The notes under the pieces: model-generated | What the model was told of the DNA's origin: nothing | Database searches by the model: none | Seen by the model: the letters and a program-made list of their open reading frames with translations, nothing else | Translations under genes and position numbers: made by a program | Origin: Acidisoma silvae | Lineage (GTDB): Bacteria; Pseudomonadota; Alphaproteobacteria; Acetobacterales; Acetobacteraceae | NCBI RefSeq assembly: GCF_020618775.1 | Contig: NZ_JAESVB010000008.1 | Location: 115,823 to 179,822 of the forward strand | Direction: 5' to 3' | Length of the DNA: 64,000 nucleotides | Part shown: one piece after another, positions 28,547-38,061 of the stretch | Position numbering within the stretch: position 1 is the stretch's first letter | How the letters are laid out: every line of letters starts with the position of its first letter

Positions 28547-29626
28547 TCAGCGTGTTGCGGTGGTGAACTTGTCGAAATAGATCCGCTCGGGTTCGACCCC
28601 GGCCATTTGCAGAACCGGCAGAACCGCGTCGATCATCGGCGGCGGTCCACAGGAATAGGCGTCGATCTCGCCGTCCAATCCTTGCGCGCGCAGAACGCGC
28701 GCGACCACGTCATGAATGAAGCCGGTTTCGCCACTCCACTCATCACCCGGCTCGGCGTGGGACAAGGCCGGTATGAACTGGAAGTCCGCAAGCTGTGACG
28801 CAATGCGGCCGAATTCGGCGACATGAAACAGGTCGGCCTTGGTGCGCGCACCATAGAAGAAACGCACCGGCCGATCATCACCCTGCGCGATATGATCCTG
28901 CAGGATCGACCAGAGCGGCGACATGCCAGACCCGCCGCCAATGAGCACGAGCGGCCCTGATCGGCCTTCCCGGTGAAAGCAGGTGCCGTAAGGGCCTTTG
29001 ATTGTCAGCGCATCGCCTTCATGCAATCCGTCATCCAGACGCGAGGAAAACGCGCCATTCGGGTAAAGCTTGATGATGAATTGCAGATCGCGCACGCCGC
29101 CGGCCGATACCGGACCGGGCGCATTCGCCATCGAGAAGGCGCGGGTGATGCCGCTGCCGGGAATGGTGATATCGACATATTGCCCGGCCCAGAACCGCAA
29201 GGGTGCCTGCAACTGCACTGTCAGCAGACGGATATCCCGCGTCAGCGGGGTGACGGACACAACCTTGGCTGAAATCTCCTTCACCGCGATGGAGCGGCTG
29301 AGCAGATCCTCGTCATAATTGAGCAGTTCGACCGTAATGTCGCTATAGGCGAGCGTGCGGCAGAGCAGGATATGGTCGGTGTCGCGTTCCGATTCCGGAA
29401 GAGCGAAGGTCGAATACTTCAGAAGTTCAATATCGCCGTCCAGAAGCTTTGATTTGCAGCTGGCGCATTGCCCCTCCTTGCAGCCATGCATGACGGAAAT
29501 GCCCTGGCGAAAGGCGGCATCTAAGACGGTTTCACCCTCATCCACGGCCATTTCGATGCCCATCGGCTCGAAACGAACGGTGTGCGTGATGACCTCGGAC
29601 TCGGTCTTGCTGATGATATCGTTCAT
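28547..29626 (-). CDS. prmB: Soluble di-iron monooxygenase reductase
   Basis: NADH-dependent oxidoreductase of about 359 residues. The N-terminal plant-type [2Fe-2S] domain has Cys49, Cys54, Cys57 (GCKEGQCASCKS) and Cys89 (HILLCRT). An FAD domain follows with the RAFSMANAP motif, then an NAD domain with VLIGGGSGMSPLWSIL and the C-terminal YSCGPPPMIDAV. It transfers electrons from NADH to the di-iron centre of the hydroxylase. The start at 29626 is chosen because the 21 residues encoded upstream are not family-like. Confidence 0.94.
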   Translation of the reverse strand: MNDIISKTESEVITHTVRFEPMGIEMAVDEGETVLDAAFRQGISVMHGCKEGQCASCKSKLLDGDIELLKYSTFALPESERDTDHILLCRTLAYSDITVELLNYDEDLLSRSIAVKEISAKVVSVTPLTRDIRLLTVQLQAPLRFWAGQYVDITIPGSGITRAFSMANAPGPVSAGGVRDLQFIIKLYPNGAFSSRLDDGLHEGDALTIKGPYGTCFHREGRSGPLVLIGGGSGMSPLWSILQDHIAQGDDRPVRFFYGARTKADLFHVAEFGRIASQLADFQFIPALSHAEPGDEWSGETGFIHDVVARVLRAQGLDGEIDAYSCGPPPMIDAVLPVLQMAGVEPERIYFDKFTTATR

Positions 29627-29693
29627 GTCAGCCCTTTTCGGGATGCGGTGAGACGGGGTGGCCGATGCCATACCCCGTCTCAGCCTCACCCAA

Positions 29694-31364
29694 TCAGTGG
29701 ATCGGATTGATCTTGAAGCCCTTGCGGTAATCGGCCAGATGCGCCTCTCGCGCCTCGGGCGTCATGCCGCGGATCGTCAGCAGCGGGCTGCCGAGCGTAT
29801 GGCCGCGGACATGATCCAGCGTCCACATGTCCCGGTCATCGAAGCGCAGATGCGGCTGCGGTACCAAGGTCTTGCCGTCACCACGGACAAAGCCCAGATC
29901 CTGGATGGCATCCGCCAGATCCCAGCCATGGTAGCATTCCTCCCACTCGCGCCGGCCGCTGAAACGGCCCATGGCGGGTGTCGGGCGCCCTTCATAGGTG
30001 GGGGCGAAGGCTGTCTTATGCGTCCAGTGGCAGAGCTTGGAACAATAGGTGTGGATCTTGCCGTCGACTTCGTCACAGATAATTTCGTCACGGATCAGGC
30101 AAGGGACCATGCAGCTCCAGCAGCGATGCGGATAGACATAGCCCGTATCGGTGTTGAAGGTCATGACCGTTTCGCCGGGCTTGCTCAGCTTGCCATACCA
30201 TTTCCAGTAATCGCCGAATTCGGCGTACCAGCCTGGGTATTTATGCTCGAACCATTCGAAGTCGCGGTCGGTCTGCGCTTCGATGCGCCAGAAATTGAGC
30301 GGCCAGCCGACCGAGAAGAACTGCGCCACCTTATGGTGGTAATGGTTCTTGACCATGCGTTCCCAGGCCGCATTCACGTCATCATGGTGGATCTTGATGC
30401 CGTATTTCTCCAGCGGCAGCATATAGGTGCGATAGTAATCCTCGTAGATCCAGCGATGCCAAAGCTCGGTATAGCTTTCCTTGTTCTTGTCGCGATCCGT
30501 GGTGCCATATTCTATGAATGTGCCGATGGCGGCATCGACGATGGCGTGATTCTGCCAGAAAGCATAACGTAAATCACGTTCGATCAACTGATGGTTGTCG
30601 GGGTCGTTGATGATCGACATCAGCATGGAATGGCCATTGCCGATATGCCGGCTTTCGTCGGACTGCACCGATAGAAAAACGGTCGGCAGCGCATAGTCGC
30701 CGTTGCGGGCGGCTTCTGACGGCATGGCGACGAAAAGCGTGTTGGTAAAGGCGGTTTCAGCCACAACCGTCAGATAGATATTGGCCGAGGTGACGGCATC
30801 GCCGGTCACGAAACCTTCCGCGAATTGACGGCCGATTGTGGTTGCATAGCAACGCCCGAAAGCGGCTTCGGTTATATCGAACCCGGCCGGGTCGATATAA
30901 TTTTCCATATACCACTTCTTGAGATTCATCTGGATGGTGGAATGCCGGAATTCATCGACCATCTGCATGGTGAAGCCCGTGCGCAATTCCTCACCCGGCG
31001 CCAGCCGCGCGACCATGGCCATGGAGCGCGCCGCCGAAATTTCGGGGAAGGGGATGATCGCCAGGAATAACTTCATCCATTCGACCCAGCGCGGCTCGAC
31101 ATTGCGGAACATGTCTCCGCGCAGCGCCGCATCCAAGGCGCCATAGACGCGATTGTCCTTCTCTTCCTGCATGGGAAAATAGGAGCGCAGCACCTGCTTC
31201 ATCGGGTCGCGCGGCGCTTTCTTGATCTTGTAGTCTGTTGGAAAGGTCATGGCTTCCTGGACATAGCTTGGCGTCCAGCCCAGATCGGCGACGCGCTTCG
31301 CAGCCTCGCCGATGCTGATTCCCTTTTGGGCCGTAATTTTGGTTAAGGACAGGCTGTCAGGCAT
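29694..31364 (-). CDS. prmA: Soluble di-iron monooxygenase hydroxylase alpha subunit (propane 2-monooxygenase / Mim type)
   Basis: Catalytic subunit, 556 residues. All six carboxylate/His di-iron ligands can be placed: Glu108, Glu138 and His141 (DEFRH), Glu203, Glu237 and His240 (DESRH). Their spacing equals that of methane monooxygenase MmoX. The ATG at 31364 has an AGGAGA ribosome-binding site; the 20 codons of open frame upstream are untranslated leader. Group 5 enzymes hydroxylate propane at C2, and relatives also oxidise acetone, other short alkanes or phenol, so the true substrate is open. A -24/-12 promoter lies about 115 bp upstream. Confidence 0.94.
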   Translation of the reverse strand: MPDSLSLTKITAQKGISIGEAAKRVADLGWTPSYVQEAMTFPTDYKIKKAPRDPMKQVLRSYFPMQEEKDNRVYGALDAALRGDMFRNVEPRWVEWMKLFLAIIPFPEISAARSMAMVARLAPGEELRTGFTMQMVDEFRHSTIQMNLKKWYMENYIDPAGFDITEAAFGRCYATTIGRQFAEGFVTGDAVTSANIYLTVVAETAFTNTLFVAMPSEAARNGDYALPTVFLSVQSDESRHIGNGHSMLMSIINDPDNHQLIERDLRYAFWQNHAIVDAAIGTFIEYGTTDRDKNKESYTELWHRWIYEDYYRTYMLPLEKYGIKIHHDDVNAAWERMVKNHYHHKVAQFFSVGWPLNFWRIEAQTDRDFEWFEHKYPGWYAEFGDYWKWYGKLSKPGETVMTFNTDTGYVYPHRCWSCMVPCLIRDEIICDEVDGKIHTYCSKLCHWTHKTAFAPTYEGRPTPAMGRFSGRREWEECYHGWDLADAIQDLGFVRGDGKTLVPQPHLRFDDRDMWTLDHVRGHTLGSPLLTIRGMTPEAREAHLADYRKGFKINPIH

Positions 31365-31478
31365 TTGAACATCTCCTGAGATCTTATGTGATCTTCTGAT
31401 CCGTTTTGCGGCGGCGCGATTCATCTGAGTCTGCGCTATGAAGACTGCGGGTGTAATCGGCGCCGGCGTAATTTAGAT

Positions 31479-31494
31479 AGCAAGTGTTATGCCA
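31479..31494 (-). promoter_or_regulatory. Sigma-54 (-24/-12) promoter of the prm operon
   Basis: On the minus strand the sequence reads TGGCATAACACTTGCT, with GG and GC exactly 12 bases apart as in the consensus TGGCACG-N4-TTGCW. The predicted transcript starts near 31468, leaving about 104 bases of leader before prmA. Two sigma-54 activator genes flank the cluster, which supports the call. Confidence 0.8.
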
Positions 31495-31573
31495 GAGAAA
31501 GATTTAGTGTTCCAGATAAAAATTCCATCAATATTCTGAAAAAGAAGACAAATACTGCATTGCATCATGTCCT

Positions 31574-31590
31574 ATAATGAAACGCATTAT
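31574..31590. promoter_or_regulatory. Candidate activator-binding inverted repeat upstream of prm promoter
   Basis: ATAATG-AAACG-CATTAT is a perfect 6-5-6 inverted repeat centred about 114 bases upstream of the predicted prm transcript start, the usual distance for a sigma-54 activator site. It does not match the repeats in front of the dehydrogenase gene, so it might serve the other activator. Short AT-rich palindromes arise by chance, hence the low confidence. Confidence 0.35.
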
Positions 31591-31616
31591 CGTATTACTG
31601 TAGCAAATTGAGACAT

Positions 31617-31817
31617 TCACGCATTCGGCTCTGCACTGCCCGGCCGCCCGATAGGCTTGTCGTCGGCGATGAAGCGCGCCGCCAGGATCAAAGTGCCCAT
31701 CGTAAAATCCTTGCCATGCGCGTCGATCATCTCCTGCGCCAACAGGCCAAGGCGCTTAAAGAACGCGTCCTTGGAAGCGTCTTCCTCTGTCATGCTGGGG
31801 TCTTTCGTCGCCATCAT
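31617..31817 (-). CDS. Small protein of unknown function (66 residues)
   Basis: I do not recognise this protein. It is hydrophilic at both ends with a central amphipathic or hydrophobic helix (KDFTMGTLILAARFIADD) and no signal peptide. Its ATG overlaps the TGA of the alcohol dehydrogenase gene by four bases, so it is translationally coupled to it, and it ends about 120 bases before the prm promoter. The tight overlap argues that it is real. It might be a small partner of the dehydrogenase or of the monooxygenase. Confidence 0.7.
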   Translation of the reverse strand: MMATKDPSMTEEDASKDAFFKRLGLLAQEMIDAHGKDFTMGTLILAARFIADDKPIGRPGSAEPNA

Positions 31818-32857
31818 GGGATGAGAACCGCGCGGCCGCGAATGCGGCCGTGATGCAGGTCATGCAGCGCCTGATTGGCATCCTTGAGCCGGTATTCACG
31901 CGTCGCGAGATGAACCAGCCCGCGATCGGCGAGCGCCATCAATTCCACGAGTTCCGGATAGGTGCCGACGAGATTGCCGACGATCGTCTTTTCCGAGGTG
32001 ATCATGTCGAGCGTGGGCATTTCGATACGCCCGCCATAGCCGACGATGTAATAGAATCCGGCATTGGCCGTCATGGCCAGGCCCTTGGCGACGGCCTCGC
32101 CTTCCCCCACGAAATCGATGACGGCCTCGGCGCCACGGCCGCCCGTCAGTGCCATGACGTTCTCGACCTCCTCCCCATCCGCGCGAATTTGATGATGCGC
32201 GCCGCATTCCTTGGCCAGCGCCAGTCCGGTGTCGGATCGGTCAACCGCAATGATCTCGGCCGCACACAGCGCCGCCAATACCTGAATGCCGATATGGCCG
32301 AGGCCACCCGCGCCGATGACGGTGACGAATTGTCCTGGCAGGAGATGGCGTGAGGCCTTTTTAGCGGCGCGATAGGCCGTCAGCCCCGCATCCGTATAGG
32401 GCGCGACATCTTTCGGTGCCAGGCCGGCGGGGAGCTTGATGAGCGAGCGCTGGCCGGTGCGCAGATAATCGGCATAGCCGCCATTGGCGTTGACGCCGGG
32501 AAATTGGCTGTCCGTCGCGTGCATATCGTCGCCACGGCGGCAGGCAAGGCAATGGCCGCTTGTCACCAGCGGATGACAGATCACGGCGTCGCCGACAGCG
32601 AAACCCTCGACGGCAGGGCCCACTTCCTCAACCCAGCCGGCATTTTCATGCCCCATGATATAGGGTAGCTGCACATCGACCTTGCTGCGCCAGATACCTT
32701 CGACGATATGCAGGTCCGTGCGGCAGACCCCGGCGCCACCGACGCGCAGGATGACATCGGTCGGCTTTTCGATCCTCGGATCCGGAACATCCTCGTAATG
32801 CACAAATGTGTCTGATGAGAGCGTCTCATCATAGCGATGCAACACAGCGGCCTTCAT
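31814..32857 (-). CDS. Zinc-dependent NAD(P) alcohol dehydrogenase with atypical structural-zinc site
   Basis: Medium-chain dehydrogenase of 347 residues. The catalytic zinc ligands are visible in GVCRTDLH and GHENAG, and the cofactor site in VIGAGGLGHIGIQVL followed by an acidic residue (IAVDRSD), suggesting NAD. The structural-zinc loop normally has four Cys; here it reads TSGHCLACRRGDDMHAT, keeping only the middle two. It probably oxidises the secondary alcohol made by the monooxygenase. The start at 32857 has a GGAGGGA ribosome-binding site; a sigma-54 promoter lies just upstream. Confidence 0.92.
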   Translation of the reverse strand: MKAAVLHRYDETLSSDTFVHYEDVPDPRIEKPTDVILRVGGAGVCRTDLHIVEGIWRSKVDVQLPYIMGHENAGWVEEVGPAVEGFAVGDAVICHPLVTSGHCLACRRGDDMHATDSQFPGVNANGGYADYLRTGQRSLIKLPAGLAPKDVAPYTDAGLTAYRAAKKASRHLLPGQFVTVIGAGGLGHIGIQVLAALCAAEIIAVDRSDTGLALAKECGAHHQIRADGEEVENVMALTGGRGAEAVIDFVGEGEAVAKGLAMTANAGFYYIVGYGGRIEMPTLDMITSEKTIVGNLVGTYPELVELMALADRGLVHLATREYRLKDANQALHDLHHGRIRGRAVLIP

Positions 32858-32909
32858 GATTCTCTCCCTCCGGCCCATGTCGTTGCATGGGCCTTAGAGG
32901 CAATTTCTG

Positions 32910-32925
32910 TGCATCAGCCGTGCCA
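32910..32925 (-). promoter_or_regulatory. Sigma-54 promoter of the alcohol dehydrogenase unit
   Basis: The minus-strand sequence TGGCACGGCTGATGCA matches the consensus TGGCACG-N4-TTGCW at all but one fixed position, with correct 12-base spacing of GG and GC. The predicted start is near 32899, 42 bases before the ATG. A weaker overlapping match (ATGCACAGAAATTGCC, 32899-32914) exists on the same strand and may be fortuitous. Confidence 0.85.
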
Positions 32926-32978
32926 TTGGTATGTGCCACATGAAAACAATGACTTGCGGGCTTCGCGATCATGCGGCG

Positions 32979-32996
32979 CTGTTCCACTCAGAACAG
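32979..32996. promoter_or_regulatory. Activator-binding inverted repeat 1
   Basis: CTGTTC-CACTCA-GAACAG, a perfect 6-6-6 inverted repeat centred about 89 bases upstream of the predicted dehydrogenase transcript start. It shares both half-sites with a second repeat centred about 32 bp (three helical turns) away, as expected for tandem sites of an oligomeric sigma-54 activator. Confidence 0.7.
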
Positions 32997-33010
32997 GTTG
33001 GGCAAGGCAC

Positions 33011-33029
33011 CTGTTCCGTTTCGGAACAG
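33011..33029. promoter_or_regulatory. Activator-binding inverted repeat 2
   Basis: CTGTTCCG-TTT-CGGAACAG, a perfect 8-3-8 inverted repeat about 70 bp upstream of the divergent activator gene and about 121 bases upstream of the dehydrogenase transcript start. With repeat 1 it is the likely binding site of the activator encoded at 33098, allowing both activation of the dehydrogenase promoter and autoregulation. Confidence 0.72.
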
Positions 33030-33097
33030 TTGCTCTGTGCTGCAAGGCTTTGATAGTCTCGCGTCAAAGCCACGCTAAGTGGGCTGTCAGGAAAGAC

Positions 33098-34939
33098 ATG
33101 CTGATTTCAGCAGAAGATCGTCTGGTCCGCGCGCGCGCTGTATTGGAACGCCGCCACGCGATACCCACGGATCTGCTCGCGCCGGATATTTCCGCGAGCT
33201 GGTCGCGCTGTCTCGCCTATGGGCTCGACCCTGAAAAGCCGCCAGCGCTGAAACATGCTGCACCTGCGGCTTTGCGTCTTGCGCGAGAGGCGGCTGGCGC
33301 CATGCGTCCCCTGGTATTGGCGGAAATGGAAAACCTGTATCACCAGATCGCGGGCAGCAACTTCATGATTGCTTTCGCGCGTGCGGATGGGCTGCTGCTG
33401 GATACTATTGCCGACAGCAGTTTCAATGCCACTGCCCATGTGACGCGTATTCAACCCGGGTGCTTCTGGTCCGAACAGGGTTGCGGTACCAATGCACTCG
33501 GCAGCGTTGCGGCGACCGGACGCGGCATGACGATCCACGGCGGCGAGCATTTCTTCAATCGCTACGATCAATTGACCTGTACGGCGGCACCGGTTTACGG
33601 CCCCAGCGGCGTTCTGGCCGGCGTGCTGGATGCCTCCTCCGATTGCCGGTCGCGACAACAGCATACGCGCGCCCTGGTCGGCATGGCCGCAACCCAGATC
33701 GAGAACGGGTTGTTTCGTGATCTGTATCGCAATGCCATTGTCATGGCTTTTCACAGTCGCGCGGAATTCCTCCATACCCTCAGCGCCGGCCTGATGGCCT
33801 TTGATTCCTCGGGTGTCCTTATGGGTGCCAATCCTCGCGCCAAGCTGTTTCTACAAGGTTTGCCGACAGAGGCCGGCATGCGGTTTGAGACGCTGTTTCG
33901 TGGCACGTTCGGTGCCTTCCTGGATGCCGGGCGGCACGCGCCGCAGACCCGCCTGCAGGACGGCGTCGGCAGTGTTTTTGCCGCACATGTGGAACATTGG
34001 CCGCCACCACCGGCGACAGTCGCCGCCAAACGGGTACCGGCGGCACAGGGTTTCGTTGCGCTGGACCCTGCCGTCGTCACCGCCATGCGCCAGGTGGAGG
34101 CGGCGGCGCAGCGGTCCCTGCCGATCCTGATCCGAGGCGAGACCGGAACGGGGAAGGAGCAGCTTGCGCGCCACGCGCATGAAGCCAGCGGGCGGAAGGG
34201 GGCTTTCATCCCGATCAATTGCGCGGCATTGCCGGAAAATCTGATCGAGGCGGAGCTGTTCGGTCATGCGGACGGCGCCTTTACCGGTGCCCGGCGCGGT
34301 GGCGCTGCGGGCCTTGTGGCGCAGGCCCATGGCGGCACGGTGTTTCTCGACGAGATCGGTGACATGCCAATGACTTTGCAGGCCGTGCTGCTGCGCCTGC
34401 TGGATGATTGGACGATACGGCCCGTCGGCGGCGGGGCCGCTCGTAAAGTGGATGTCCTGCTGGTCGCGGCCACCCATGTGGATCTGGCGGACCAGGTGGA
34501 AAAGGGACGCTTTCGCGCCGATCTCTATTACCGGCTCGACGCGGTCGAGGCCATCTTGCCGCCGCTGCGCGCGAGAACGGATTTCGCAGAGATTGCCAAG
34601 CATAGTCTGGCGTCGCTTGGGATGAATACGGATATCGACGCACAGGTGTTGGCGCTGCTGGCGCGTCATGCCTGGCCGGGCAATATCCGTGAACTTCGCA
34701 ACGTATTGACCAGGCTGACATTGATAAATCCACAATGCCGGATTGATTGTGCTTCGGTCGAAGCCTTGTTCAAAACGCCGGAAACGCCGTGTGCGGGCCT
34801 GCGGGGCCAGACGGTGGCCCGCATCACGGCGGTACATCGTGAGCTTGGCGGCAATCTCAGTGCCGCGGCACGGCGTCTCGGCGTGTCACGCAATACGGTC
34901 TATCGCGCGATCCGCAGCCAAAGGCGCGAGAACGCCTAA
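33098..34939 (+). CDS. Second sigma-54-dependent activator (AcoR type)
   Basis: About 613 residues. A GAF-type sensor contains IQPGCFWSEQGCGTNALGSVAATGRG and the metal- or ligand-binding-like HGGEHFFNRYDQLTCTAAPV. The AAA+ core has Walker A RGETGTGKE, GAFTGA and FLDEIGDM; the C-terminus has a Fis-type helix-turn-helix (NLSAAARRLGVSRNTVYRAI). The frame is open 87 codons further up, but ATG 33098 has an AGGAAAG ribosome-binding site and gives the family N-terminus. It is divergent from the alcohol dehydrogenase unit, with a sigma-54 promoter and paired inverted repeats between them. Confidence 0.93.
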   Translation: MLISAEDRLVRARAVLERRHAIPTDLLAPDISASWSRCLAYGLDPEKPPALKHAAPAALRLAREAAGAMRPLVLAEMENLYHQIAGSNFMIAFARADGLLLDTIADSSFNATAHVTRIQPGCFWSEQGCGTNALGSVAATGRGMTIHGGEHFFNRYDQLTCTAAPVYGPSGVLAGVLDASSDCRSRQQHTRALVGMAATQIENGLFRDLYRNAIVMAFHSRAEFLHTLSAGLMAFDSSGVLMGANPRAKLFLQGLPTEAGMRFETLFRGTFGAFLDAGRHAPQTRLQDGVGSVFAAHVEHWPPPPATVAAKRVPAAQGFVALDPAVVTAMRQVEAAAQRSLPILIRGETGTGKEQLARHAHEASGRKGAFIPINCAALPENLIEAELFGHADGAFTGARRGGAAGLVAQAHGGTVFLDEIGDMPMTLQAVLLRLLDDWTIRPVGGGAARKVDVLLVAATHVDLADQVEKGRFRADLYYRLDAVEAILPPLRARTDFAEIAKHSLASLGMNTDIDAQVLALLARHAWPGNIRELRNVLTRLTLINPQCRIDCASVEALFKTPETPCAGLRGQTVARITAVHRELGGNLSAAARRLGVSRNTVYRAIRSQRRENA

Positions 34940-35048
34940 ATCGCGCGGTGGGCCGTCCGAGGCTTCTATTTGCAGTGGCCGGCTGACCGGTTAGACTGCC
35001 GGGTGTGGAGCCTATCAAGCCGAAGTCCCGCATCGTTCACGATAATAA

Positions 35049-37298
<2,250 letters not shown>

Positions 37299-37306
37299 CC
37301 GCCAGG

Positions 37307-37334
37307 GATGAGCGGCACGCGGCTGCCGCTCATC
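37307..37334. terminator. Bidirectional terminator-like hairpin
   Basis: An 11-bp perfect inverted repeat (GATGAGCGGCA / TGCCGCTCATC) with a six-base loop lies in the 51-base gap between the convergent katG and otnC genes. It can fold on either transcript. There is no long T-run, so termination may be partial. Confidence 0.7.
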
Positions 37335-37349
37335 TCCCTCTAAGCTTGG

Positions 37350-38033
37350 TCAGTGCGCGTGGTCGTGTGTCGCGTCATGGTCGTCATCCGGATGCAGATC
37401 GAGCTTGAACGTCTGCGCCAGATCCTGGATTTGCGCGGGTGATAAGGCACGCGGGTTAAGACCGCGCAGCATCAGGTAAAGTTTGGCGGTCTCCTCCAAT
37501 TCCTCCATCGCATAGACGGCGGCTTCCAGGCTTTTGCCGGCGACGACCGGGCCGTGATTGGCGAGCAGCACCGCGCTGTATTTTCCGGCGAGGCCACGAA
37601 TGGCGCCGGCGACCTGCGGATCGCCCGGCCGGTGATAAGGCACCAGGGCGGTCTGCCCGACCCGCATGAGGTAATAGGGCGTCAGCGGCGGCAGCACCGC
37701 CCTGGGATCGATTTCGGGCAGCATGGAGACCGCGACCGAATGGGTGGAATGGAGATGCACCACCGCCCCGGCGCCGTGGCGCGTATCGTACAGAGCCGTA
37801 TGCAAAGGAATTTCCTTGGTCGGCTTGTCACCCGAAATCCAGTCGGCATTGGCGTCAAGCTTGGAGATGCGCGCGGGATCGAGAAAACCCATCGAGGCAT
37901 CGGTCGGTGTCATCAGCCAGCCGCCTTCCGGCAGCCGGGCGCTGATATTGCCGGAAGAGCCGGGCGTCAACCCGCGCTCGAAAAGAGAGCGCGCAAAGAC
38001 GCAGATTTGCTCGCGCAGCTTGGATTCGGTCAT
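37350..38033 (-). CDS. otnC: Class II aldolase-family 3-oxo-tetronate 4-phosphate decarboxylase
   Basis: Protein of 227 residues of the fuculose-phosphate-aldolase (class II, AraD/FucA) family. Zinc-site and family motifs are TPGSSGNISARL, PTDASMGFLD, HLHSTHSVAVSML and LANHGPVVAGKSLEAAVYAMEELEETAKL. OtnC enzymes decarboxylate 3-oxo-tetronate 4-phosphate to dihydroxyacetone phosphate. The name rests on the neighbouring otnI, otnK and ltnD genes; alone it could be another aldolase. The C-terminus is unusually Asp/His-rich (DDDHDATHDHAH). It follows the LacI regulator by 28 bases and is divergent from the rest of the island. Confidence 0.85.
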   Translation of the reverse strand: MTESKLREQICVFARSLFERGLTPGSSGNISARLPEGGWLMTPTDASMGFLDPARISKLDANADWISGDKPTKEIPLHTALYDTRHGAGAVVHLHSTHSVAVSMLPEIDPRAVLPPLTPYYLMRVGQTALVPYHRPGDPQVAGAIRGLAGKYSAVLLANHGPVVAGKSLEAAVYAMEELEETAKLYLMLRGLNPRALSPAQIQDLAQTFKLDLHPDDDHDATHDHAH

Positions 38034-38061
38034 GCGAGGCTCCGATCATGGCGGTGAAAGA

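Noticed and set aside
32837..33097. 87-codon N-terminal extension of the second sigma-54 activator
   Set aside because: It crosses the divergent promoter and inverted repeats and is not family-like; ATG 33098 has a good ribosome-binding site.
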